Origin: Streptomyces sp. NBC_01428
Lineage (GTDB): Bacteria > Actinomycetota > Actinomycetes > Streptomycetales > Streptomycetaceae
Direction: 5' to 3'
Assembly (NCBI RefSeq): GCF_036231965.1
Contig: NZ_CP109499.1
Location: forward strand, 6,696,001 to 6,760,000
DNA length: 64,000 nucleotides
Each line of letters starts with the position of its first letter. Positions within the stretch are counted from its first letter, which is position 1. The notes below the pieces were generated by a model. The model searched no databases and was not told where the DNA came from. It saw only the letters and a program-made list of their open reading frames with translations. The translations under genes and the position numbers were made by a program. Positions 1-7,723 of this stretch are shown in pieces.

Positions 1-1704
1 GAACCAGCCGCGGGTCTGGTCGATGGCCTCGCTGATGAACTGCGCCGGGTAGCGGCTCTCGAACAGTTCCTTGTTCTTGTACGGGTAGCCCCACTGCGCG
101 AACGGCATCGAACCCGAGTCGTACCAGGCGTCGATGACCTCCGGGACGCGGGTCGCCGTCAGACCGCAGCCGCCCTCCGGGCACGGGAAGGTGACCGCGT
201 CGATGAACGGGCGGTGCGGGTCCAGGTCCGACTGGTCGGTGCCCGTCAGCTCGGTCAGCTCGGCGCGCGATCCGACACAGGTGACGTGGCCCTCCTCGCA
301 GCGCCACAACGGGAGCGGTGTGCCCCAGTAGCGGCTGCGGGAGAGCGCCCAGTCGATGTTGTTGTTCAGCCAGTCGCCGAAGCGGCCGTGCTTGACGGAC
401 TCCGGGAACCAGTTGGTCCCCTCGTTCTCCTCCAGGAGACGGTCCTTGACGGCCGTGGTGCGGATGTACCAGGACGGCTGCGCGTAGTACAGGAGCGCGG
501 TGTGGCAGCGCCAGCAGTGCGGGTAACTGTGCTCGTACGGAACGTGCTTGAAGAGCAGGCCGCGGTTCTGGAGGTCCTCGGTGAGCTTCTCGTCCGCCTT
601 CTTGAAGAAGACGCCGCCCACCAGGGGGACACTCTCCTCGAAGGTGCCGTTCGGGCGGATCGGGTTCACCACGGGCAGGCCGTACGCGCGGCAGACCTTG
701 AGGTCGTCCTCACCGAAGGCGGGGGACTGGTGGACCAGACCCGTACCGTCCTCGGTCGTCACGTACTCGGCGTTGACCACGAAGTGCGCGGCCTCGGGGA
801 ACTCGATCAGCTCGAACGGACGTTGATACGTCCAGCGCTCCATCTCGGCGCCCGTGAAGGACTCGCCCGTGGTCTCCCAGCCCTCGCCGAGCGACTTCTC
901 GACGAGCGGCTGCGCGACGACGAGCTGCTCCTCGCCGTTCGTCACGACGACGTAGGTGACGTCCGGGTGCGCGGCGACGGCGGTGTTGGAGACCAGGGTC
1001 CACGGCGTGGTCGTCCACACCAGGAGCGCGGCACGGCCGGCCAGCGGACCGGAGGTGAGCGGGAAACGGACGTAGACGGAAGGGTCGACGATCGTCTCGT
1101 AGCCCTGCGCGAGCTCGTGGTCCGACAGGCCCGTCTCGTCGCGCGGGCACCAGGGGGCCACGCGGTAGTCCTGGACCAGCAGGCCCTTGTTGAAGATCTC
1201 CTTCAGCGACCACCACACGGACTCGATGTACTCGGGGTCCATGGTCCGGTAGGCGTCGTCCAGGTCGACCCAGTAGCCCATGCGGTTCGTCAGCTCGGTG
1301 AACGCGTCGGTGTGACGGGTCACCGACTCACGGCACTGCGCGTTGAACTCGGCGATGCCGTACGCCTCGATGTCCTGCTTGCCGGTGAAGCCCAGCTCCT
1401 TCTCCACCGCCAGCTCCACGGGCAGGCCGTGGCAGTCCCAGCCGGCCTTGCGCCCCACGTGGTAGCCGCGCATGGTGCGGAAGCGCGGGAAGACGTCCTT
1501 GAAGACGCGCGCCTCGATGTGGTGGGCGCCCGGCATGCCGTTCGCGGTGGGCGGGCCCTCGTAGAACACCCACTCGGGGCGGCCCTCGGACTGGTCGAGG
1601 CTCTTGGCGAAGATCTTCTGCTCGCGCCAGAAGTCGAGCACGGCGTGCTCGAGGGCGGGCAGGTCGACCTGGGCGGGCACCTGGCGGTACGTCGGCGCTG
1701 TCAT
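1..1704 (-). CDS. ileS: isoleucyl-tRNA synthetase (N-terminal 568 residues; 3' end outside window)
   Basis: Charges tRNA-Ile with isoleucine in the cytoplasm. The frame is open from the ATG at 1704 to the left edge, so the tRNA-binding C-terminus and the KMSKS loop are not visible. The class I signature is present as GAHH at about residues 59-62 (HIGH position) after YEGPPTANG, the form seen in the long eukaryote-like (type 2) IleRS of actinobacteria. The CP1 editing domain follows, with a WTTTPWTL threonine-rich stretch and GTGLVHQSPAFGEDD. The start is fixed by GGAGGA about 8 bases upstream. A T-box leader precedes it, so expression should follow the uncharged tRNA-Ile level. It is divergent from the DksA-like gene. 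Confidence 0.97.
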   Translation of the reverse strand, partial: MTAPTYRQVPAQVDLPALEHAVLDFWREQKIFAKSLDQSEGRPEWVFYEGPPTANGMPGAHHIEARVFKDVFPRFRTMRGYHVGRKAGWDCHGLPVELAVEKELGFTGKQDIEAYGIAEFNAQCRESVTRHTDAFTELTNRMGYWVDLDDAYRTMDPEYIESVWWSLKEIFNKGLLVQDYRVAPWCPRDETGLSDHELAQGYETIVDPSVYVRFPLTSGPLAGRAALLVWTTTPWTLVSNTAVAAHPDVTYVVVTNGEEQLVVAQPLVEKSLGEGWETTGESFTGAEMERWTYQRPFELIEFPEAAHFVVNAEYVTTEDGTGLVHQSPAFGEDDLKVCRAYGLPVVNPIRPNGTFEESVPLVGGVFFKKADEKLTEDLQNRGLLFKHVPYEHSYPHCWRCHTALLYYAQPSWYIRTTAVKDRLLEENEGTNWFPESVKHGRFGDWLNNNIDWALSRSRYWGTPLPLWRCEEGHVTCVGSRAELTELTGTDQSDLDPHRPFIDAVTFPCPEGGCGLTATRVPEVIDAWYDSGSMPFAQWGYPYKNKELFESRYPAQFISEAIDQTRGWF

Positions 1705-1716
1705 CGGCGAGCTTCC

Positions 1717-2001
1717 TCCAACGGACTTTCTGCCTTCCGTCGGAGGGACGAGAGCGTTGCTGCTGCGGACGCCGTGTTCGGCGCGCTCCCGCGGTACCAC
1801 CCTCCTTGGCCCGCCCGTGCGCCGTTCGCACCGGTGAGCCCCCTCATTGGGGTCGCGATGCCGGGTCTACTGGCCCCTCAGGGGTGTTCTGCCGGCGGCT
1901 CCGGGGTGATCTTCACGTCGCGCTGGCCCCCGGGCTTCCACCGTCCCCGGGTCGCTCCTGGCCGCGTACGCCGTTACTCGTCCCCATCCACGCTTCTCGC
2001 T
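1717..2001 (-). promoter_or_regulatory. T-box riboswitch, translational type, isoleucine
   Basis: Read on the minus strand, AGGGTGGTACCGCGG (1803 to about 1789) is the T-box consensus that pairs with the free tRNA 3' end. About 105 bases upstream the loop GTGAAGATCACC carries AUC (1910-1908), an Ile codon in the specifier position. The leader begins with GAGAAGCGTGGATGG and a GA-rich turn, and contains CAGTAGA as in stem II. After the T-box, CGTCCCTCCG (1750-1741) can pair with the ileS Shine-Dalgarno GGAGGA (about 1719-1713). There is no U-run terminator, so sequestration of the ribosome site is the likely mechanism, as known for actinobacterial ileS T-boxes. The end points are approximate. 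Confidence 0.9.
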
Positions 2002-2007
2002 GCGCCC

Positions 2008-2013
2008 AGTGTA
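2008..2013 (-). promoter_or_regulatory. -10 element of the ileS T-box transcript
   Basis: TACACT on the minus strand lies about 7 bases before the conserved 5' end of the T-box RNA, which puts the transcription start near 2001. No clear -35 TTGACA is present at the expected distance. Confidence 0.5.
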
Positions 2014-2260
2014 CGGCGCCCCGGGGACAGGGGCCGACCGGATTTCCCGGGCGCCGCCGTGGCCTGCGCGGTGACCCGAATGGCGCGGGGCGCGCGTCCG
2101 GATCCCGGGACGGTGGTCCCGGCGGATTACCCGGCGGGGAGCTGGGCACAACGCTTGCATGCCTGCCACGCGGGACCCGCGGGGCGGGCGATGTGCGGGC
2201 GTGCCCCGTTGCCGCGGGCCAGAAGTCGATTTATCGTCCCAGCACGACGCGCGAGCAAGA

Positions 2261-2273
2261 TCACAAAATGTGA
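2261..2273 (+). promoter_or_regulatory. 13-bp palindrome and -10-like sequence before the DksA-like gene
   Basis: TCACAAAATGTGA is a perfect palindrome with 5-bp arms, in a short A/T-rich patch 13 bases before the start codon. CAAAAT inside it could serve as a -10. The arms are in the opposite order to a Crp site, so it is recorded only as an operator or promoter candidate. Confidence 0.35.
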
Positions 2274-2286
2274 AGGGGCCGCGGCC

Positions 2287-3351
2287 ATGGTGGCGAAGAA
2301 GACCGCCGTACAGCAGTCGGCGTCCGGCAGATCCACGGGTTCGGCGGCCAAGAATGTGGGTGGGAAGAAGAGCGCACAGGGGGCTTCCGCGACGAGCGAG
2401 GCGAAACCGGTGAAGACGACCTCCAGGACAGCGACCCCGGCCGCGACGGTGACCGCGAAGACGGTGACGGCCGAGACCGTCACCGCGAAGACGGCCGACG
2501 GGGCCGTCGCCGGGAAAGCCACCGACAAGAAGACCACGGCCAAGAGGAGCACCTCCAAGGCGGCCGACAAGAAGGGCACCTCCGAGGCGGCCGACAGCGG
2601 GAAGGCCACCGAGGCCGCTGCCGCCACGACCGCCGCCAAGAAGGTGCCTGCCAGGAAGGCGGCCACGAAGGCCACCGCCAAGAAGGCCGCGGCGAAGAAG
2701 GCTCCCGCCAAGAAGGCGGCGGCCGCGGCGAAGAAGCAGGCGTCCGGGAAGGCCGCGGCGAAGAAGACCGCGGGTACGGCGCGGAAGAGCACCAGCACGG
2801 CCAAGAAGACGGCCGCGTCCGCGGCCGAGGGCGCGGCGGAGGCCGCGGAGACGACGGGAGCCACGACGGTGGTTGCGAAGAAGACCCCTGGCACGGCCAC
2901 GGCCGCCAAGAAGGCCACCGCGGTTCCCAAGGCGCGGCCCGCCGCGGCGGAGTCCGGCGAACTCGCCGTGCGCCCCGGTGAGGACCCCTGGACCCCGGAG
3001 GAGGTCGAGGAGGCCCGTGCGGAGCTCCAGTCGGAGGCGCTGCGGCTGAGCGCCGAGATCGCGACCTCCGAGGCCGCCCTCGCCGGCCTGATGCGGGACT
3101 CCGGTGACGGCGCGGGCGACGACGAGGCGGACACCGGCACGAAGAACATCACGCGCGAGCACGAGATGGCCCTGAACTCCAACGCGCGCGAGATGCTGGA
3201 GCAGACCGAGCGCGCCCTGCACCGGCTCGACGCCGGCACGTACGGGCTCTGCGAGAACTGCGGCAACGCCATCGGCAAGGCCCGGATGCAGGCCTTCCCG
3301 CGCGCCACGCTGTGCGTCGAGTGCAAGCAGAAGGAGGAGCGCCGGCACTGA
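2287..3351 (+). CDS. DksA/TraR-type C4 zinc-finger protein with a long Lys/Ala-rich N-terminal domain
   Basis: The C-terminal ~110 residues form a DksA/TraR module: a helical region (EEVEEARAELQSEALRL onward) and a C4 zinc finger with Cys322, Cys325, Cys343 and Cys346. The family binds RNA polymerase through the secondary channel or acts as a general regulator. The first ~230 residues are repeats of AAKKA, KKAPAKKA and AKKTA, resembling the tail of histone H1 or HupS-type proteins, so this part should bind DNA or RNA non-specifically. The start is ATG 2287 with GAAGGGG about 7 bases upstream; the frame is open much further left but that part has no protein-like features. It stands alone between ileS (divergent) and lspA. 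Confidence 0.88.
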   Translation: MVAKKTAVQQSASGRSTGSAAKNVGGKKSAQGASATSEAKPVKTTSRTATPAATVTAKTVTAETVTAKTADGAVAGKATDKKTTAKRSTSKAADKKGTSEAADSGKATEAAAATTAAKKVPARKAATKATAKKAAAKKAPAKKAAAAAKKQASGKAAAKKTAGTARKSTSTAKKTAASAAEGAAEAAETTGATTVVAKKTPGTATAAKKATAVPKARPAAAESGELAVRPGEDPWTPEEVEEARAELQSEALRLSAEIATSEAALAGLMRDSGDGAGDDEADTGTKNITREHEMALNSNAREMLEQTERALHRLDAGTYGLCENCGNAIGKARMQAFPRATLCVECKQKEERRH

Positions 3352-3423
3352 ACCGCCGGCCGGTCCTCAGGGCGCCGCGCCGCCGTCCCTGTGACGACCG
3401 GGGCGGACGGTCCCGGCGCCGCG

Positions 3424-3461
3424 CAGGAGGTCTCCGCCCGCGCGGCGCGGGAGGCCTCCTG
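3424..3461 (+). terminator. hairpin after the DksA-like gene
   Basis: CAGGAGG...CCTCCTG inverted repeat with a G/C-rich inner stem, 73 bases after the stop codon. There is no T-run, as is common in Streptomyces terminators. Confidence 0.45.
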
Positions 3462-3533
3462 AGCACGGGGGCCCGCGGGGGTGTGCCGTACCCTCGTCCT
3501 CAGTCAGGAACCTAGGTCGAGGGACTCACTCAC

Positions 3534-4220
3534 GTGGCAGAGGCGGAGCGCATCATCGGTACGCCGGGCATCCCAGGGGCGGCGTCTGCCGAGCCGGAGC
3601 AGTCCGACGGGACCTCCGACGGGAACACGGCGTCGGGAGACCGGTCCGGCGGCGACGGGCAGAGCCCGGCCGAGCGGCCCTCCGGGGACTCCGCCCCGGC
3701 GTCCGCGGCGGACGGGACGGGCGAGCGGCCCAGGGGCAGGCGCAAGATCGCCGTGCTCTTCACGGTGGCCGTTCTGGCGTACGCCCTCGACCTGATCAGC
3801 AAGATGATCGTCGTGGCGAAGCTGGAGCACCACGACTCGATCGAGATCATCGGGGACTGGCTCAAGTTCGAGGCCATCCGCAACGCGGGCGCGGCCTTCG
3901 GCTTCGGCGAGGCGTTCACGATCATCTTCACGGTGATCGCCGCCGCGGTGATCGTCGTCATCGCCCGGCTCGCCCGCAAGCTGTACAGCGTGCCGTGGGC
4001 CATCGCCCTCGGGCTGCTGCTCGGCGGCGCGCTCGGCAACCTGACCGACCGGATCTTCCGCTCGCCGGGCGTCTTCGAGGGCGCGGTCGTGGACTTCATC
4101 GCCCCCAAGCACTTCGCCGTCTTCAACCTCGCCGACTCGGCGATCGTCTGCGGCGGCATCCTGATCGTCCTGCTGTCCTTCCGGGGCCTCGACCCGGACG
4201 GAACGGTCCACAAGGACTGA
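3534..4220 (+). CDS. lspA: prolipoprotein signal peptidase (signal peptidase II)
   Basis: Cleaves the signal peptide of diacylglyceryl-prolipoproteins in the cytoplasmic membrane, the step after Lgt (also in this window). The protein has 228 residues. The first ~65 are a polar Gly/Ser/Glu-rich cytoplasmic extension, usual in streptomycetes, followed by four membrane segments. Family motifs are RNAGAAFGF, GNLTDR, VVDFI and FNLADS; the catalytic aspartates are Asp187 (VVDF) and Asp201 (LADS). The start is GTG 3534 with GAGGGAC about 8 bases upstream. The rluD-type gene follows on the same strand but has its own promoter-like sequence. Confidence 0.95.
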   Translation: MAEAERIIGTPGIPGAASAEPEQSDGTSDGNTASGDRSGGDGQSPAERPSGDSAPASAADGTGERPRGRRKIAVLFTVAVLAYALDLISKMIVVAKLEHHDSIEIIGDWLKFEAIRNAGAAFGFGEAFTIIFTVIAAAVIVVIARLARKLYSVPWAIALGLLLGGALGNLTDRIFRSPGVFEGAVVDFIAPKHFAVFNLADSAIVCGGILIVLLSFRGLDPDGTVHKD

Positions 4221-4374
4221 CCGCACGGCCCGACGGCGGGCCGGGGGAGCGCCCCGGCTCCGCTCGTCGCAGGGGGTCGGGAACCGGCGGTGAACCGTCC
4301 CCGGAACCGCTTCCACCGGGGCTCCGGGGGTACGCGTGTTCGGGCCGTGGTCCGGGGGTGTCCGGGGCGTCCGG

Positions 4375-4380
4375 CATACT
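4375..4380 (+). promoter_or_regulatory. -10-like hexamer for a leaderless rluD transcript
   Basis: CATACT ends exactly 6 bases before the GTG at 4387, so the predicted transcription start is the G of the start codon. No Shine-Dalgarno is present before this GTG. Confidence 0.5.
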
Positions 4381-4386
4381 CGACGG

Positions 4387-5331
4387 GTGAGCACCATTCC
4401 CGAGATCCGCACCCTGCCCGTGCCCGACGGCCTGGAGGGCGAGCGTGTCGACGCCGCCATCTCCCGCATGTTCGGCTTCTCCCGTACGAAGGCCGCAGAG
4501 CTCGCCGCGGCGGGGAAGGTCTCGGTCGACGGCTCGGTGGTCGGCAAGTCCGAGCGGGTGCACGGCGGCGCCTGGATGGAGGTCGAGATGCCGCAGGCCC
4601 CCGCGCCCGTGCAGATCGTCGCCGAACCCGTCGAGGGCATGGAGATCGTCCACGACGACGACGACGTGGTCGTGATCGTCAAGCCCGTCGGCGTGGCCGC
4701 CCACCCCAGCCCCGGCTGGACCGGCCCGACCGTCATCGGCGGTCTCGCCGCCGCCGGCTACCGGATCTCCACCTCCGGCGCCGCCGAGCGCCAGGGCATC
4801 GTGCACCGCCTCGACGTGGGCACCTCGGGCCTGATGGTCGTCGCCAAGTCGGAGTACGCGTACACGTCGCTCAAGCGCCAGTTCAAGGAGCGCACGGTCG
4901 ACAAGCGCTACCACGCGCTCGTGCAGGGCCACCCGGACCCGACCAGCGGCACCATCGACGCGCCCATCGGACGCCACCCGAACCACGACTACAAGTGGGC
5001 GGTCACCGCCGAGGGCAAGCCCTCCGTCACGCACTACGACCTGATCGAGGCCTTCCGCGCCGCCTCCCTGCTCGACATCAAGCTGGAGACCGGGCGCACC
5101 CACCAGATCCGCGTCCACATGTCGGCCCACCGCCACCCCTGCGTCGGCGACCTGACCTACGGCGCGGACCCCACCCTCTCCAAGCGCCTCGGCCTCACCC
5201 GGCAGTGGCTGCACGCGAAGCGGCTCGGCTTCGAGCACCCCGGTGACGGGCAGTGGGTCGAGTTCGAGAGCGGCTACCCCGAGGACCTCCAGCGGGCCCT
5301 CGACAAGGTGCGTGAGGAGAGCTACGCGTGA
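4387..5331 (+). CDS. rluD: RluA/RluD-family 23S rRNA pseudouridine synthase
   Basis: Isomerises uridine to pseudouridine in large-subunit rRNA. The 314-residue protein has an N-terminal S4 RNA-binding domain (about residues 12-75, GERVDAAISRMFGFSRTKAA) and a catalytic domain with HRLDVGTSG, where Asp143 is the catalytic residue. RTHQIRVHM and HPCVGDLTYG are the other family motifs. The reading frame extends 17 codons upstream of GTG 4387, but the S4 domain starts correctly from 4387 and a -10-like CATACT lies 6 bases before it. The stop overlaps the start of the GNAT gene by 4 bases, so the two are translationally coupled. Confidence 0.93.
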   Translation: MSTIPEIRTLPVPDGLEGERVDAAISRMFGFSRTKAAELAAAGKVSVDGSVVGKSERVHGGAWMEVEMPQAPAPVQIVAEPVEGMEIVHDDDDVVVIVKPVGVAAHPSPGWTGPTVIGGLAAAGYRISTSGAAERQGIVHRLDVGTSGLMVVAKSEYAYTSLKRQFKERTVDKRYHALVQGHPDPTSGTIDAPIGRHPNHDYKWAVTAEGKPSVTHYDLIEAFRAASLLDIKLETGRTHQIRVHMSAHRHPCVGDLTYGADPTLSKRLGLTRQWLHAKRLGFEHPGDGQWVEFESGYPEDLQRALDKVREESYA

Positions 5332-5837
5332 CGGGCGCGGATGGGACGGCGGCGGGTTCCCCGGCGACCCCGGGCACCTCGTACGTGGTGAGGGTCGCCG
5401 AGGAGGCGACCGACCGCGAGGCCTGCTTCAGGGTCCGCAAGGACGTCTTTGTCGGTGAGCAGGGCGTACCGGAGGACATCGAGTACGACGCGTACGACGC
5501 CGGCGCCCTGCATGTGCTGGCGGTCCGCGAGGACGGCGTACCGCTCGGCACCGGGCGGCTCCTGCACGGCGAGGCGGCCGCGGCGAAGACCGGCGGGGAC
5601 CCGGCCGTGGGTTCCCTCGGACGGCTCGCCGTGACGCGCGAGGCGCGCGGGCTCGGCGTGGGCGCGGCGCTCGTCGGAGCCATCGAGCGGGCCGCACACG
5701 CGCGGGGCCTGACCGCTGTCGACCTGCACGCCCAGACCCACGCCCTCGGCTTCTACGAACGGCTCGGATACGCGGCCTACGGCCCGGAGTTCCCCGACGC
5801 CGGAATCCCGCACCGCGCGATGCGCAAGGCCCTGTGA
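5328..5837 (+). CDS. GNAT-family N-acetyltransferase
   Basis: A 169-residue single-domain acetyltransferase that transfers acetyl from acetyl-CoA to an unknown amine. The acetyl-CoA loop is visible as LAVTREARGLGVGAALV (R/Q-x-x-G-x-G/A motif), and the C-terminal LHAQTHALGFYERLGY segment is the usual strand plus the Tyr region. The N-terminal FRVRKDVFVGEQGVPEDIEYD resembles the ElaA branch of GNAT proteins. GTG 5328 overlaps the rluD-type stop codon (GTGA). The substrate cannot be told from the sequence. Confidence 0.88.
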   Translation: MTGADGTAAGSPATPGTSYVVRVAEEATDREACFRVRKDVFVGEQGVPEDIEYDAYDAGALHVLAVREDGVPLGTGRLLHGEAAAAKTGGDPAVGSLGRLAVTREARGLGVGAALVGAIERAAHARGLTAVDLHAQTHALGFYERLGYAAYGPEFPDAGIPHRAMRKAL

Positions 5838-5916
5838 GCGGGGTTTGTCCTAGCGGCATGGCACGCTTGAGGTCCGGATCGACCTTGATCGCCTAGACCC
5901 CGCCGGAGCGCTGACC

Positions 5917-7503
5917 GTGGATCAGTTGGCCCTGCTGTTCGTGCTGTTGCTCGGGGCCGTGATCAGCGTCCCGGTGGGAGACCGGCTCGGGCTGCCCTCG
6001 CCGGTCCTCATGACGCTGCTCGGCATCGCCCTGGCCCTGCCCAAGTTCGTCCCGAACGTGGACATCCCGCCGGAGCTGATCCTGCCCGCGCTGCTGCCGC
6101 CGCTGCTGTACGCGGCGGTGCGGCGGACCTCGTGGAGACAGTTCGCTGCCAACCTGCGGCCGATCTTCCTGCTCGCCGTGGCCCTGGTGTTCGTCACCAC
6201 GCTCGTCGTGGCGGCCGTCGCCAGCTCCATCGTGCCCGGCCTGCCGATCGCCGCCGCCATCGCGCTCGGCGCGCTCGTGGCACCTCCCGACCCGGTCGCG
6301 GCGACCGCCGTCGCCGGTCAGCTCGGCCTGCCCCGCCGGCTGGTGTCGATCCTGGAGGGGGAGGGGCTCTTCAACGACGTGACGGCCATCGTGCTGTACC
6401 ACGTCGCCATCGCCGCCGCGGTCAGCGGGACCTTCTCGCCCTGGCGGGCCGGCCTGGACCTGGTGCTGTCCGCGGTCGTCGCCGTCGTCATCGGCGTCGC
6501 GCTGGGCTGGGCGACGAACAAGCTGATGACCCTGCTCGACGACACCACGCTGCAGATCGGCCTGACCCTGCTGGTGCCGTTCGCCTCGTACGTGCTGGCC
6601 GAGGAACTGCACGGCTCCGGCGTGCTCGCGGTGCTCACCACCGCCCTGTTCCTGTCGGAGTACGCGACCGACGCCGACGACGTCATGACCCGGCTCGCCG
6701 GTTCCACCGTCTGGGACGTGGTCGACACGCTCGTCACCGGGGTCGCCTTCGGCCTCATCGGGCTCGAACTGCACAACGCGCTCCGCACGGCGGCCGGGCG
6801 GTGGGGCGAGATGCTCGGCTGGGCCGGTGCGATCGTGGCCGTGGTCGTGCTGGTCCGCCTCGCCTGGCTGCTGCCCGCGACCTGGCTGACCAAGCGGCTG
6901 CACGCCAAGCGGGACTACGACGAGGAGATCCCCACGTCCTGGCGGGAGACCGTGGTGATGTGGTGGGCCGGGATGCGGGGAGTGGCGTCCGTCGCCCTCG
7001 CCCTCGCCATCCCGCTGGAGATGGACGACGGTTCACCGTTCCCCGACCGCGACGAGATCGTCTTCATCGCCTTCGGGGTGATCATGGCCACGCTGCTGAT
7101 CCAGGGACTCACGCTGCCGTGGCTGGTCAGGAAGCTCGGGGTGCGGGCCGACGAGGACGTCGAGAAGGCCTTCGAGAAGGAGCTGGCGCTGCGGGCCGCG
7201 AAGGCGGCGAAGAAGCGGCTCCGGGAGATCGAGGACGCGGAGGAGCTCCCGGAGGAGGTCTCCGAGCAGCTGCTGCGCCGGGCCTTCGAGATCGGGGTGC
7301 GGATCAGCCCCGACCTGGGGGACGAGGAGCGGCGCGAGGGGCACGAGAAGCGCGTCCGGCGGATCAAGCGGATGCGGCGCATCCAGGCGGAGATGATGAG
7401 CGCGGCCCGGCACGAGGTGCTGTCCGCGCGCAGCGAGCCCGGGGCGGATCCGGAGATCGTGGACCGGGTCCTGCGGCATCTCGACGTACGCAGCCTGCGC
7501 TGA
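5917..7503 (+). CDS. Na+/H+ antiporter, CPA1 family
   Basis: An inner-membrane cation/proton antiporter of 528 residues. About twelve membrane segments fill residues 1-410. The ion-binding motif is visible in ALGALVAPPDPVAATAV and in GEGLFNDVTAIVL, where the FND Asp is the conserved carboxylate of NhaP/NHE-type exchangers. WWAGMRGVASVALALAIP is the conserved arginine-containing helix. The C-terminal ~120 residues are charged and helical (EEVSEQLLRRAFEIG) and should be a cytoplasmic regulatory tail. GTG 5917 has GGAG 8 bases upstream. It converges on the MscS gene. Confidence 0.9.
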   Translation: MDQLALLFVLLLGAVISVPVGDRLGLPSPVLMTLLGIALALPKFVPNVDIPPELILPALLPPLLYAAVRRTSWRQFAANLRPIFLLAVALVFVTTLVVAAVASSIVPGLPIAAAIALGALVAPPDPVAATAVAGQLGLPRRLVSILEGEGLFNDVTAIVLYHVAIAAAVSGTFSPWRAGLDLVLSAVVAVVIGVALGWATNKLMTLLDDTTLQIGLTLLVPFASYVLAEELHGSGVLAVLTTALFLSEYATDADDVMTRLAGSTVWDVVDTLVTGVAFGLIGLELHNALRTAAGRWGEMLGWAGAIVAVVVLVRLAWLLPATWLTKRLHAKRDYDEEIPTSWRETVVMWWAGMRGVASVALALAIPLEMDDGSPFPDRDEIVFIAFGVIMATLLIQGLTLPWLVRKLGVRADEDVEKAFEKELALRAAKAAKKRLREIEDAEELPEEVSEQLLRRAFEIGVRISPDLGDEERREGHEKRVRRIKRMRRIQAEMMSAARHEVLSARSEPGADPEIVDRVLRHLDVRSLR

Positions 7504-7655
7504 CCGGGCAGGACCCCGCACCGCCTTCTCCGCAGGGCTTTCTCCGGAGGCTCGTAGACGGGGGCCCGTACCGCGTTTTTCCCGGACGGGCGTGGGCAGG
7601 CCCGGGCGGCCTGCTCCGAACGGCCGTGGACCCGTGGGCCCGAACAGGTCCGGGC

Positions 7656-7679
7656 CGCCCGCACGCTTCGGTGCGGGCG
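7656..7679. terminator. hairpin between convergent antiporter and mscS genes
   Basis: CGCCCGCAC-gcttcg-GTGCGGGCG, a perfect 9-bp stem with a 6-base loop, in the 220-base space between the two stop codons. It can serve both strands. The rest of this space has no recognisable gene. Confidence 0.6.
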
Positions 7680-7723
7680 ACCCGGACCGGGCTCGCGGAG
7701 TGGAGAGGGCGGCGCCCCGGGGG

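Noticed and set aside
2261..2273. Crp binding site
   Set aside because: A Crp site reads TGTGA-N6-TCACA; here the arms are in the reverse order with a 3-base spacer.
214..2286. Long upstream extension of the DksA-like frame
   Set aside because: It lies antisense to ileS and its T-box, has no protein-like sequence, and ATG 2287 has a ribosome site.
1867..3348. 493-codon Leu/Arg/Gly-rich frame opposite the DksA-like gene
   Set aside because: It mirrors the Lys/Ala-codon-rich repeats (AAG/GCC read as CTT/GGC) and has no ribosome site.
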